DNA from: Gigaspora margarita
Taxonomy: Eukaryota; Glomeromycota; Glomeromycetes; Diversisporales; Gigasporaceae
Reading direction: 5' to 3'
Length of the DNA: 64,000 nucleotides
Assembly: GCA_009809945.1 (NCBI GenBank)
Contig: WTPW01000875.1
Span: 70,622-134,621, forward strand
Shown: in pieces, positions 23,537 to 35,667 of the stretch
How positions within the stretch are numbered: the stretch's first letter is position 1
Layout of the letters: every line of letters starts with the position of its first letter
Translations under genes and position numbers: made by a program
Notes under the pieces: generated by a model
The model's database searches: none
What the model saw: only the letters and a program-made list of their open reading frames with translations
What the model was told of the DNA's origin: nothing

Positions 23537-24742
23537 AGTGAAATCGGTTGGTATCACCAGAAATTTTTATAGGTAAGATATGTACTGTACGATAATCTTT
23601 TTTTTTGTCAATTTTTTTGATATATGTTATTCATTTTGAAAGTACAACTATTTTTTTGTATGGTAAAAAAACCCCACCACAAAGAACTGTCAGGATCAAC
23701 GAAGCCGTATTATCGGCGCTTACCTGTGTGGTTTTAAGCCACTTCATATTGTCCAAGTTCTCATTTTTCCGAAGACAACGGTGTTCAGAACACCCAAACA
23801 AACGCCCTGGCTCCAGCAAAGTTCTTTCTTAAATGTGCTTTAGTCCGTATTGCAAATACGAATCATGAAGCACCACTGGCCGTCATAACTAATGAGCTTA
23901 ATCTTCAACTAGGAACAACACTTACCAATGGAACCACCCGACCATGGCTTAGGTTAGAAAACTGTGTAGCCTGCAAAAGGCCTTTTTTGAATGAAAAAAA
24001 AAGCACGGGAACGAAAAAAGTGGCGTCGTGAGCATTTAAAATGGACCATTGAATGGCAAATGGTTGTTTTTTCAAGATTTTGTCTTCACAAATCAGATGG
24101 TCATACAAGAACTTGGCATCGAGTTAATGAAAAATATCACAAATATTGTATAAATCCAACTGTGAAGTTTGGTGGCAGCACCGTGAAGTTGTTTATCTTG
24201 GTGGGGAGTTGGACCATTGGTAGAAGTAAAAGGTAGGATAGTTATGTTAATATACCCGCGAAATGTTTTATTCCTTGGGCAAATTCTTTGTTAAAGAAAT
24301 ATCCAAATAAAATAGAATTAATATTCCAGCAAGATTTGGCTTCTGTCCATATGTCAGAATATTCAGAATGGTGGATGAAATCACATGACTTTAGCATATT
24401 AGATTGGGTGCCCTTAGTCCTGGCCTAAATCCTATTGAAAATCTTTGAGAACGTCTTGATTCGGCAGTGCGCAGCAAAAGACCAATGCCTGAAAAGTGAG
24501 AAGAATTGGTTAAATATATAAAAGAAGAATGGAATAAGATTTCAATTGAATATCTTTGTTCACTTATCTGTAGTGTGTCATGTCGAATGATGGCACCAAG
24601 GGATGGTGGTTTTTTTTTAAAATATAATTCTAAAATGTTAATTTTTATTTAATGTAATTATATTATATAAAATACAATAAATAAAGATCGCATATCAATT
24701 TGGCCCCTTATAAAATTTCTGGTGACCCACTTCTGGGTACTG
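23537..24742 (+). mobile_element. Tc1/mariner element inserted in the hAT-type element
   Basis: Inverted segments TCACCAGAAATTTTTATA (about 23554) and, reversed at the right, TCACCAGAAATTTTATAA (about 24712-24729) flank a broken DDE transposase. The right end continues to an outer CAGTACCCAGAAGTGGG; the left counterpart is diverged, so the left border is approximate and the TA target cannot be fixed. Confidence 0.6.
23605..24640 (+). pseudogene. Tc1/mariner-type transposase, broken
   Basis: Fragments in more than one frame align in order with a Tc1-type DDE transposase. Around 24040-24240 there is an EWQMVVFSRF...SDGHTRTWHR segment followed by NPTVKFGGSTVK. Around 24328 comes FQQDLASVH, carrying the second catalytic Asp, and around 24424 GLNPIENL in the region before the last acidic residue, ending near CRMMAPRDGG at 24590. 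In-frame stops and frameshifts separate them. The N-terminal DNA-binding part (about 23605-23830) is not clearly recognised. Confidence 0.75.
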
Positions 24743-25244
24743 CATATTGTTCATATACTTCATTCTCCTGGTGTTTAGGATAGTTAAGTGTGTATAAACT
24801 GGAAAACAACAGGTGCTGTCCAAATTTTTCCTGTGCTATTCTTACCCGTTTTCAACTGAGTTGCCATAGCATCAACTGGATGAACTGACCAACCACGGTT
24901 GACCTGATTTTGCTTGACCCAGTTCCAAACTTTAATACTGGCATGCAAAATCATATGTGATGAACAGTAACTTATAGTAATAAAATTTTGTAGTATAAAT
25001 TTGAGAGCAAAAAAAATGAATGTTTTATAAAGAAGGAGATTAATGGTGTTTTATTTGCAAATACAATAAAGTGAATCATCAATTCAACCAAGTAATGGTA
25101 AAGTATATACAAAAATCCAAAAAAATAGTGACTAGTATATACTAGCCAGTGTTGGAAATCTGTTTTAAAATTTATGTTCACATGAGAACATATTTATTTA
25201 ATTTAATGTTCTCAAAAATTTTTATATTCTCAAATAAGAAAAAT

Positions 25245-25365
25245 TTCTCTCTCTCTCTCTTTCTCACTCTTTTTTTCTCTTTCTCTTTCATTCTCTCTTT
25301 CTCTCTTTCTCACTTTTTCTTCCTTATACTCATTTTCTTTTTCTCTTTCTCTCCCTCATACTTAT
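25245..25365 (+). repeat. CT-rich microsatellite tract
   Basis: About 120 bp consists of tctctctcttt-type pyrimidine repeats. The 87-codon Ser/Phe/Leu frame covering it is low complexity, not a gene. Confidence 0.85.
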
Positions 25366-25694
25366 ACTTTTATATTTTTTTTAGTTATTTTTTAATATTT
25401 ATTTTTAATTAATATATTTAAATTATTAATGATAAAATAATAGAAAGTATAATTTATTTAACTAAATTATACAAATTAATATAAAAATAAAAGATTTAAT
25501 ATGCTTTGCATAGGTATAATATGCTTATATATTAAACTTTAATTTGATTGGCTAAATTTGCAGATCATTATTTTTAAAAAATATAAACAATTTTTGTTAA
25601 AATTATTTGATTATAAGGTAGTCTAAAAAATTTTGAAAAAAGTTTTAAAATTTTTTGTATTTATATGCAAAATTAGTGCTAATCAAGTTTATTT

Positions 25695-25797
25695 TTATTT
25701 TTTTTTTAATTTTAAAGTGCCTGCTTGGGGCATAGGATTTATTCAGTTTACACATCAGAAAATTACACTTGGATGAGAGTACAACTAGCCACACATA
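25695..25797 (-). mobile_element. SINE-like retroposon, 3' fragment
   Basis: Flanked by a perfect 17-bp target duplication GCTAATCAAGTTTATTT (25678-25694 and 25798-25814). Read on the minus strand it ends ...caggcactttaaaattaaaa in a poly(A)-like tail, and contains ggctagttgtactctcatcc, also found near the 3' ends of the copies at 36230-37178 and 39318-41161. It is a heavily 5'-truncated copy, as expected from target-primed reverse transcription. Confidence 0.75.
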
Positions 25798-26861
25798 GCT
25801 AATCAAGTTTATTTAATTGAATTAGAAAGATTATCTTAATAAAATTTAGAAAAAAATCTTTAAAAAATAGGTAAAAAAAAATGAAAAAAATACAAATAAC
25901 CTTAAATTTGATTATGATAACCTTTTTACTTCCAATAAATAACTTAATTAGCACAAAATTTTGCATATAAAAGCAAAAAATTTTAAGATTTTTTTAACCT
26001 CTAAATCTATCTCTAATTTAAAAGTTCTAATAATAATTTTTTTATTTTTTTAAAAATAATAATTTGCAAATTTAGTCAATCAAATTAGAGATGCAATATA
26101 TAAGCACATCATAGGATGCAAGTTATAATTTTATTCTAAAAATAAATACAATTTTATATAAGATTTATAAAATACAAATTATAAAAAAAGTAATTTAACA
26201 AACTACAAACCTTTATAAAATTAGAACAGATAAACTAATAAATTATATTATCCAAAATTTTTCTGTAATTTAAAAACAACTAAATTGTTCTCTATTTCAA
26301 CTAACAATTAAATATTTATATACTTAAGGGTAGTCAGAAGTTAAAGGGTATAAATTTTATAGTAAAACTTGGCAGATATTTACTAATTGCCTTATATAGA
26401 ATAGAATCTCATGCAATTCTATTTTTAAGAAAAACTCTATAGTAAAAAATCAAAACATACTTATATCTCATGATATATCCAACCAAGTTTAATGATTTTA
26501 CTTCTATTAGAATCAGAAATATTAGTTCTACAACTTTAATTAGAAGCTAAAAGAAGGTTTATATAATAAAAAATACTTTTATATATAAGCAAGCTAAATT
26601 TCTGTACTATAAAAAAAAAACATATGAATTTCCATTTTTGTTTTTTTTAAGATCTCTTCTTTAGAGGTGGACTATCCCTTAATTATTTTAAACCCTAAAT
26701 TAATAGAATAATTTTTTAATATTTGTATATTTATATAGAGAATATATTTTTTAAACTTAATATTCTCAAAAAAATTTAATAAACATTTTAAATTTGTAAA
26801 TGTTCTCAAATTAAAATTGATGTTCTTATGAGAATATGAGAACATAAGATTTCCAATACTA

Positions 26862-29212
26862 ATACCAGCATGTGATATAATACAAGATGAATAATATTCA
26901 TATATTAAGAAGAGTTAGAACTGCAAGTAAGCATAATAATAAAGTAGCTAATAATTTATAATCGATGTAGCAGAATAACTAATTAGATAATAAAGTAAAG
27001 ACAATGCAGAAGATAAAAATGCTAACAAAATTTAAAGCAAGAAAAGTAACAAATGTCCTATAAGATATACTTTTGATATAATTAAAATTATTAAAAGAAA
27101 TATAAAAAATAATAAAATAATACAAAAAATGAAAAATAAGCAAAAAAATATTTAAACAAGAAAGATAATAATAAGTAGCTATGCAATGCAGTTATGCTAA
27201 ACCAGAAATGTATATAGATAATTGTAATAGCCAAAAGCAATTTAATGATCAAAATAGGTAAGGTACTTAAAAAATAATATATATAGTTAAATAGTAGAAG
27301 AGCACTTAAATTGAAAAAAAGTATTAGAGATATTTTAAAATTAAAAAAAATTAAATTAAAAAGAAGGTTGTGTCAGGTTTAAAGATTTGTAATTATAAAT
27401 ATCAATCAGCATTAGCAGTAGTGTGTAGAATAGATAATATATTATCAGAAAATAAAAGGTAAATCAGAAGCAGTGCTAGCAAGCATGACTTAAAGATTTT
27501 ATTACAGATGAATGGTGAAATCTAGTTTTGCCTTTTGCCAAAAAAAAACCAAAATAGTGAAATAGTGAAAGGTAGCAAAACTAGCAAAGGTATCAAAACT
27601 AAAAAAGATAGTAAAACTAGTAAAAGATAATAAAATCAATAAAAAAAAGAATAATAAATAGGTGATTAACAATAATTAAAAACATAATACTCTTAGTATC
27701 ATGCATCAATTTGATTGGCTAATTTATCAATCATCATTATATGAATTTAACAAAAAACTGAATAATAGTTAAAATTATACTAATAATATTATAAAAAATT
27801 TGATATTATAAAATAATATAATGCATCTATATGTGCTAAACATTTTTAATAAAAAGCAAAAGATGGTTATCTTAATAAAATTCAAGCAATTATCAAAAAA
27901 TAATAGAAAAAAAAATGTGAATATCTTGAAATAACTATTCTTTTGCTAGAAATTTTAAATTTTAAGCTAACACTAACTTTAAAAATTTTAAAAAATTTAT
28001 ATCATAATAACTAATGAAATTAGCTAATAAATTAATGCACAGTAAATAAAAGTATTGCACTATTCAATGTATATATTAGCCCACTAAATATTAATACATG
28101 AATAACATTACTAAATAAAAAAACAATATTTTAGATTTTGAATTTCAAGATAAATTTATTTACTTCTAAGTTCCAATGCTGGAAATTTAGTTTTCTTTAA
28201 ATGCAAACAAAGACTATCATTTGTTTATTGCTTTTGTACAGTTTTAAATAAGATATGCAAAATATTTTGAGTTAATAACATGACTCAGCCTTTTCTAATA
28301 CCTTAGAATATTTGATCTTTACTAAGTTTTGATTTCTTCTAGAGGTTTTGCTAGAGTTTGTTAGATTTCATTTTTTGTCATAATTAGATTCATCTTTTGC
28401 TACTTGCCAAAAATAGTTTCATCTTCCAACACTAATTGAAGGGTATTGATAATATAAATTGTAGTATCAATTATAACATATGAAAAATGTGTAATAAGTT
28501 AGAGCCAAATATTGTATGAGTATTTTAGCAAGATTATAATATAATTAAGTTAAAAATATAAATATAAAAGAAGAAAAAAAAATAGTTTCTTTTTGCTTTT
28601 GCTTTTACTAATACAATAGTTAAAGTTGATAAAATTTTTATTTTTGTATTAAGAAATGAATAATATTATTGTTAGCTGTATTCATGAGATTGAGATTGGT
28701 GATAATAATTAATAGTAAAAGCAAAAAAATATTGGAAATACATTTATGAATATATTGTTTATTTATTTTTTTTTCTGGTAACAATAGAAATGTTAATTAT
28801 AGCGAGATAACAGTTAAAATAAGTAAAAAATTTTGCTTTAATTATATAAACTAGCTTGCTTTATGATAATATTTATTTTATTCAGATTAACAGTATTATA
28901 TTATATTTATCAATAACTCAAATTTATTTGCTTATAATTTGATTGCAATTTGACCTTTGAGAATCTATAGTTTAGATACTTTTTGACTTGCTAGTTTCTA
29001 TTAACTTGAATAATCTTAAAATTTATTAATAATATTATTAATTATTTATTGCCAGTGTAAGAGGGTGGGTTGTTTTTAGAAGATTAATGTAGATAGAATA
29101 TCTAACATTATAATTCTATTATATACTTTAATATATATGCTTCAACTAAAATCAGAAAGATCTAGTTTATTATAAACCAAAGATAAGTATTAGAATTTAG
29201 TTATTTAATTTA
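26862..29212. other. AT-rich intergenic DNA, nothing firm
   Basis: No supported gene. Near 28170 (caatgctggaaattta) and 28420 (cttccaacacta, inverted) there is a weak pair resembling the CAGTGTTGGAAA ends of the element at 25147-26861. It may be a decayed relative but lacks a target duplication. The stretch 27530-27640 repeats gtaaaactagtaaaag-like words. Confidence 0.4.
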
Positions 29213-29574
29213 TGTAACAAGTCTAGTTGTACTTTGGTTGACTGATTGTTGACTGATCAGGTATGTCGATGGGATATCAGCCTACAAATAGAATGAAGAT
29301 CGATCATAACTGGAATAAGCAAGTAGCATTATGATTTCGCCCTGCATATGCATTACGATCATTGATCATGATCGAATGTTGATAAATAAGTAAGTAGACA
29401 ATACAACTGCACGGGGTATCATGAGTAATTAGATTTGCATAATAAATGTAGTCACAATTATGTAGTTAGTAAAACAAGTATAATATATAAATAGAAAGCA
29501 ATTGTTATAATAAAGGATAGACTTCTCTTTTTCTTTGCTTAATAATAAAGCACATACACCGGTTACATTTAGCA
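29213..29574 (+). repeat. 5' LTR
   Basis: The 362 bp begin TGTAACAAGTCTAGTTG and end TTTAGCA, with a taatatataaatagaaagca TATA-like region and aataataaagcacata before the end. It matches the 3' LTR nearly throughout, with scattered mostly transition differences and a few indels. The sequence right after it (gcagtagatacgat) does not reveal a tRNA primer site I recognise. Confidence 0.85.
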
Positions 29575-29670
29575 GCAGTAGATACGATATACAATTGTAT
29601 ACAAACATAAGGATAAAAGCCGATATTATCCAGACAAGAACATACTGCTAATCTCAGAAATTCCTAAGCC

Positions 29671-30780
29671 ATGACACAGCAACAGTTCAACGAGTTTGTT
29701 GATAAATTTTAATACAAACAGGATGCCATCAATAATTAGCTTGCCCAGATATTCAAGGACAGCAACAGCAGTTGTATGCTAATGATGGATTGACTGCTAT
29801 GCGTGTACCTTCTGAAGCAAAAGGGCTATTGGTTTAATTACTAATGTTTCATGGAAGGGAAGATGAAAATGTCATGACATGGTTGCTCCAAGTTGACTTA
29901 CTTTTCAAAGCACAAAAGATTGTGGATGAAGAGCATCTCTAGTATATTATTATAGAGTTGAAAGTTGCTGCACTTCAGTGGTATTTGAATATAATACAAG
30001 CAGATGAAGGACAGACACTATTTAAAAAATGGGCCAATTTCAGCAAGAAAATCTAAAAGGCGTTTCAACCTCCACAACACTAGCAGTATTTGAGGTGATA
30101 GCTTAGGAATATAAAGCAAACCTCAACAGTGTTAGAATATACCTCAAGATTTTGAAATATTTTAGAACAAGTGGAAACTATAGATAAAGCTGATAAAATT
30201 TTGTATTTTACCAAAGGGTTAAAGGCTGGCAAGAAGGCCAAAGTGAACTATTGTTCATCTAAAAGTCTGGAAGAAGCAGTTCATATAGCTACTACATATG
30301 ATATGGCAATGTATAGTGTTAGTAGGACAAAGCACCATATTATGGAGGAAGCCAAAAGTAGTATGCTGAAACCAAGTAATACAGGAAATAGTGATATAGT
30401 ACCAATGGAACTCGATATAGCCGAAATAAGAAAGTTCCAAGAGTATAACCAAGTGTATAACTAGATATACAAAGAGAAAAAGAAATTTGCTCATGGTAAT
30501 AATAATAATAAAAAGAAGGAATATAGACAGAAGGAATTGTGTTTTAAATGTGGTCAAAAAGGTCATATTGCAAAATTCTGTTACAATAAATTTAAGTCAG
30601 ATCTTAGTGCATTGGCAAGCACTACTATGGATGCCGAACAAGTGAGCATTATAGAACTGGAATTAATTGGTGGAAAAAAGGAAAAACTCTTAAGGGTAAA
30701 TGGAAGGGTTTGTGGAAAGGATGCTCTATTTTTAATAGATTTGGCGCCTCTAAAGATTTTATTAATGAACAATTTGTAGA
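29671..30780 (+). pseudogene. gag and protease region, broken
   Basis: One frame starts MTQQQFNEFVDKF at 29671 and continues through a capsid-like segment with FHGREDENVMTWL at about 29850. It is interrupted by stops at 29940, 30054 and 30081, each where CAG or CAA would be expected. An open part runs 30171-30464. The nucleocapsid zinc knuckle CFKCGQKGHIAKFC (CX2CX4HX4C) lies at about 30540-30581. The aspartic protease motif near 30735 has its frame shifted within the active-site triplet region, so the protease is inactivated. Confidence 0.8.
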
Positions 30781-33700
30781 GAAGTATCAACTATCAGTCA
30801 ATAGAGAAATTAATGAAAGATCAACTGTGGAACTTGCCAATGGGACACCTTGCACATCAAGTGGATATGTGGCCGATGTGTTGATTTAAATGTATCGTTA
30901 GAAATAAAAAAGAATTCAATTAGAAGTACTACTGTTACAAAAATATGATGTAATATTAGGGAAACCTTGGCTATATGATCAAAATCCTCAAATCAACTAG
31001 AAAGAAAATGAAATCTCACTATGGGAAGATAACAAGATTTTTAAAATTATTGCTAAAGCTAGTGCGAAACAAGCACAACTTGCTATGGCAATGGTATCAA
31101 GGCAATAGCTTGCAAATGATATTAAACAAAAGGCAGAATTATTTGTGATATTAGCCATAACAGAATTGAAGCTGAAAGATGAAGAGAAGGTACCTGACTA
31201 CCTAAAGGAAGTTGTTAATGAACACCTGAACATTTTTCTGAAAGATTTGCCAAATCAACTACCTCCAACCTGAAATGTCAACCATGAGATTCCTTTACAT
31301 GAAGGAGTTATGCCTCCTTTTGGCCCAATTTACAAATTATCATTTCATGAATTAAAAGAATTAAAAAGACAGTTAGAGGAAAATATGAAAAAAGGATAAT
31401 TTACTCTAGTTTATCACCTTATGGAGCTTCAGTATTGTTTGTCGCAAAGAAGGATAGTTCTCTTCGTATGTGTGTGGACTATAGAGCGATAAACAAGATA
31501 ACAATCAAAATTTGGTACTTGCTCTCTTGTATCAATGATTTGTTAGACCAGCTCACAGGTGCAAAATATTTTAGTAAAATTGACCTATGATCAGGATATC
31601 ATCAGTTACATATAAAAGAAGAAGATATTGCAAGGATAGCATTTCAGACACGGAATGGCCACTATGAATTTCTCGTAATGCCATTTGGATTGACAAATGC
31701 TCCTGCTTCTTTTATGCACTTAATGAATGATGTGTTTTAAGACTTCTTAATAAATTTGTAATCATATATCTTGACAATATTTTGGTGTATAGTAAATCAC
31801 AAGAAGAGCATGTGCAGCATGTGAATCTGGTATTGAAAAACTTCAGAACCACCAACTGTATAGAAATATGAAGAAATATAAGTTTAGAAAACCAAGTATA
31901 GAATTTTTAGAATATATTGTTTCCTCAGAGGGACTTGCAACTGACCCAAAGAACTAAAAGCTATTAAAACTTGGACTATACCTAAAAATATCCATGAACT
32001 CCATTTATTTTTAGGACTAGTTAATTTTTACAAAAAATTTATACCTGATTGTTCCAAGATATCCATGCCTCTTACAAGTCTTTTACACAAAAATTAGCCA
32101 TACGAGTCGAATGTCGAACAAGAACTAGCATTTGCAGAATTAAAAAAAGCACTTATTGTTGCTCCAGTATTAGCAATACCTGACTCTAATAAACCATTCA
32201 TGTATTGACGGATGCATCTGATATGGCAATCAGTGCTGTATTGAGTCAAAATCAATGAAATGGTGAACAACCTGTAGCATATGAGTCAAGAAAAATGACA
32301 CCTGCAGAAATCAATTACCCAATCTATGAAAAAGAACTTTTAGCCATTATTCATGCACTAAAATATGGAAAGTGTATTTGGAAGGACAAGCCTTTACAAT
32401 AGTTACTGATCACGTTTCGCTTGAATTTATTAATACTCAAGCAAAATTGTCATGATGACAAGCTAGATAAGTAGAAACATTTCAGGCATATAATTTTAAA
32501 ATTAAATATAGGCCTGGCAAAGATAATAATGTAGCTAATACTCTATCTCAGAAACCTGAAGTTAATATAATATCAACTATACATGTGGACCCCAAATTTT
32601 ATGCAACAATCCGAAATGAATATAACAAGGATGAATACTTGTCTAAGCTAATTCATGCTTTTACTAAACCAGATAGCAATCATGCTAAACAATTAAAGCA
32701 TCAACTACATCATTACCACTTTGAGGAAGATAGTTTGTTGTATTTGGTTGAAGACGCAGATAATCCACGATTATGTATAATGAATATATCAGAATTAAAA
32801 GTAAGGATACTTCATGAACACCATGATATTAATGGCCATCTAGGAATTGATCAAACATATAGTAGCTTACAATGACTATACTACTAGAAAAGAATGGAAA
32901 AGAATATAAGGCGATATATAAATAGCTCTGAAAGTTGCCAAAGGAATAAGGTACAAAACAAGGCACCCACGAGGTTACTTTAGTTATTAACTATTCTGAA
33001 ACAGCCTTGGGAGCAAGTTTCGATGGATTTCATAACTCACTTGCCTACCACGACAAAAGGGTGTAATGCTATTATAGTGGTGGTTGACTGATTTAGCAAA
33101 AGAACACATTTTATTCCTACTCATTCAACTGTCACTGCACCAGAAGTAGCAAAATTGTATTTTAGAGAGATATTTAAACATTATGGGTTATCACATGGAA
33201 TTGTATCCAACTGGGACCCTAAATTCATAAGCAAATTTTGGGAAAAATTGTTCAAGTTACTTGGAACGAAACTATGTATATCTACAGCAGTACACCCGCA
33301 GACTGATGGACAGACTGAATATATTAATAGAATATTGGAAGATATGCTGCATGCATATATTAACTATAAACAAGATAATTGGAATCAACTTTTGCTAGCT
33401 ATAGAATTCGCATATAATAATGCCCAACAGGCATCAACCAGTTTCTCTCTATTTCAACTTGATTATAAACATCATCCAGTGACCCTAGTACCATAGCAAC
33501 AAGGGTATTAAATAGGACAAAAGTGAAGGCAGCTCATAACCTATTTGAACATTGGACCGTTATCATGAAGATGGCTAAAGATACATTAATAGCAGCACAG
33601 GAAAGACAAGTAAAATATTATGACAAAGGTCATAGAGATTTGAAATTTAAAGAGGAAGAACAAGTAATATTGTCTATGCAACATCTTATACTGGTAGTGG

Positions 33701-34080
33701 ATTCAAAGAGAGTCTCCAGAAAATTGACAGCACAATTTATCAGACCGTATAAAATTTCAAAGAAAATATTGATGACTGCATATAGGTTGGCACTACTGCC
33801 ACAACTCAAAATACACCCAGTATTCCACATATCATTACTGAAACTATATGTGCCTAATGAATTTGAAGGAAGAAATGAGGTACTACCGCTTTCAGAATAT
33901 CTTGAAGGAGTGTCCTCAGAACTGGAATTCGAAGTCGAAGAAATTTTGGATAAACGAATGTACTATTAGAAGCCCCAATATTTGGTTAAGTAGAAAGGGT
34001 ACCCTCTTTATGAAGCAACATAGGAACTGTTGTCAAATTTGAGTAATGGCATGGAATCGGTAATGTGGTATGAAATGAAT
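30781..34080 (+). pseudogene. pol region: RT, RNase H, integrase, chromodomain, broken
   Basis: The reverse transcriptase covers about 31290-31900 ([28 protein letters not shown]). The active-site box reads YLDN, with Asn at 31776-31778 instead of the second Asp. RNase H starts near 32205 (LTDASDMAISAVLSQ). Integrase covers about 32810-33490: zinc region HEHHDINGHLG, VSMDFIT, then SNWDPKF where families have an Asp in place of Asn at 33209-33211, and TDGQTEYIN with the final Glu. A chromodomain-like tail begins at EFEVEEILDKR (33928) and is cut by TAG codons at 33967, 33991 and 34021. Stops at 31588, 31738 and 33089 also fall on expected Arg or Gln codons. Confidence 0.85.
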
Positions 34081-34140
34081 AAAGATAGAACCAAGAAAAA
34101 GGAAAGTGAGGTTGGTTGTTTGGGTTTAGGTGAAGAAGAG

Positions 34141-34504
34141 TATAACAAGTCTAGTTGTACTTTAGTTGACTGATCATTGATCGATCGATCAGTATGTCGA
34201 TGGGATATCGGCCTACAAATAGAATGAAGATCGATAATAACTGGAATAAGCAAGTAGTATTACGATATCACCCTGCATATGCATTATGATCATTGATCAT
34301 GATCGAATGTCGATAAATAAGTAAATAGACAATACAACTGTATGGGGTATCATGAGTAATTAGATTTGCATAATAAATGTAGTCACAATTATGTAGTTAG
34401 TAAAACAAGTTAATATATAAATAGAAAGCAATTGCTATAATAAGGATAGACTCCTCTTTTTCTTCGCTTAATAATAAAGCACATAAACCAGTTACAATTT
34501 AGCA
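34141..34504 (+). repeat. 3' LTR
   Basis: The 364 bp begin TATAACAAGTCTAGTTG and end TTTAGCA. The first dinucleotide is TA instead of TG, a G-to-A change. A short purine tract (ggtgaagaagag) stands directly before it and is the likely plus-strand primer. Confidence 0.85.
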
Positions 34505-34590
34505 AAATTTATATGTACTTTCTATACTTATATGCATTAATAGTTTATATTGCTTATTTGATCTTTTCAGACAAGTTGGTTCTTAGCTTA

Positions 34591-35666
34591 GGAAGCTTCC
34601 AGAAATTACATAATTTTTTTTTACTAATAAATTTCAAAATTTTACCCCACCCACCCACACCTGATACCCTATTAGCCAATCAAATTTTATATTTTTAAAA
34701 AAATTATTCATATGACCAATTTTTGGAATTGATAATAAATTTTGATCCATTGGTCTGTTTTGTATAATTTAACTACCAAAATGCTCATCTCAATGAGACG
34801 ATTCTAACAAGCCCAAAATCGTTAAAATCTAATCACAGGATCCCAAGATCGTTCAATTTTTGTGTAATTTTAATAGTGATTTTAGAATCATTAAGTAAAT
34901 TTCTTTAACATTGAATAACTTTTGACCCACTGGCCCATTTTGGATTATTTAACTACCAAAATGTTTGTCTCAGTGAGACGATTCTAACAAGGCCAAAAGC
35001 GCTAAATTCCAATCACAGGATCCCAAGATCGACAAAGATTTGTATTGTTTTTAACAATACAAATCTTTATGATCTTGGGATCCTGTGATTGGAATTTAGC
35101 AATTTTGGGCTTGTTAGAATCGTATCACTGAGACGAACATTTTGGTAGTTAAATCATCCAAAACGGGCTAGTGGATCAAAAGTATTCAATGTTGAAGAAA
35201 TTTACTTAATGATTCTAAAATCACTATTAAAATTACACAAAAGCTGAACGATTTTGGGATCCTGTGATTATATTTTGATGATTTCGGGCTTGTTAGAATC
35301 GTCTCATCGAGATGAGCATTTTGGTAGTTAAATCATCTGAAACGGACTAGTCGATCAAAAGTTATTAATGTTAAAGAAATTTATTTAATGATTCTAAAAA
35401 AATCACTATTAAAATTACACAAAAGTTGAACGATCTTGGGATCCTGTAATTAGATTTTAACAATTTTGGTCTTGTTAGAATCATCTCAGTGAGTTGAACA
35501 TTTTGGTAGTTAAATCATCTAAATTGACCTAGTAGATCAAAAGTTATTAATAATTTTATAATTTTATACTTTTGGCCAGAATTATAAAATTTTGACCAGA
35601 ATTATAACCTGATATTTTGGCGATCCCACCCACCCACCCAAAATTACGTAATTTCTGGAAGCTCCC
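34591..35666. mobile_element. Palindromic TIR element of ~190-bp modules, family B
   Basis: The ends are GGAAGCTTCCAGAAATTAC and, in reverse, GGGAGCTTCCAGAAATTAC. Two direct modules on the left (from about 34730) are followed by three inverted modules on the right, centred near 35046 on an inverted tttgtattgttttt/aacaatacaaa. Each module contains actaccaaaatg, the dyad ctcaatgagacgattctaac, and aggatcccaagatcg. No ORF. Target duplication unclear. Confidence 0.7.
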
Positions 35667-35667
35667 T

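Larger units (their letters stand above)
23470..24934. mobile_element. hAT-type element sharing ends with the 1993-9631 transposon
   Basis: TAGAGTTTGGAACCGGGT on the left resembles the left end of the large hAT (TAGAGTTTCAACCCGG). The right end in reverse reads TAAAGTTTGGAACTGGGT. The flanks ATCCTGGC (23462-23469) and ATACTGGC (24935-24942) match at 7 of 8. The repeated accgggt motifs inside the ends are also shared. Most of the interior is an inserted Tc1-type element; without it only a few hundred bases of non-coding hAT sequence remain. Confidence 0.7.
25147..26861. mobile_element. hAT-type TIR element, 1.7 kb, non-coding
   Basis: CAGTGTTGGAAATC on the left and, in reverse, TAGTATTGGAAATC on the right, flanked by ATACTAGC (25139-25146) and ATACCAGC (26862-26869), 7 of 8 matching. 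Subterminal gttctca/tgagaac words repeat near both ends. The interior is AT-rich, holds a CT-rich microsatellite and a 103-bp SINE-like fragment, and has no credible ORF. Confidence 0.7.
29213..34504 (+). mobile_element. Ty3/Gypsy chromodomain LTR retrotransposon, full length but dead
   Basis: Two similar LTRs (29213-29574 and 34141-34504) flank gag, protease, reverse transcriptase, RNase H, integrase and a chromodomain in that order, the Ty3/Gypsy order. AATTTA occurs just outside both ends (29207-29212 and 34506-34511), possibly the target duplication with a one-base slip. Many stops, frameshifts and altered catalytic residues show that it is not autonomous. Confidence 0.9.

Noticed and set aside
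25149-25412. 87-codon Ser/Phe/Leu-rich frame
   Set aside because: It is produced by the CT microsatellite and lies in a non-coding TIR element.
29940-34023. Alternative genetic code with TAG/TAA read as Gln
   Set aside because: TGA also stands at Arg positions and TAG at Trp positions, frameshifts coexist, and the intact P450 gene needs no recoding. Transition mutations explain the data better.
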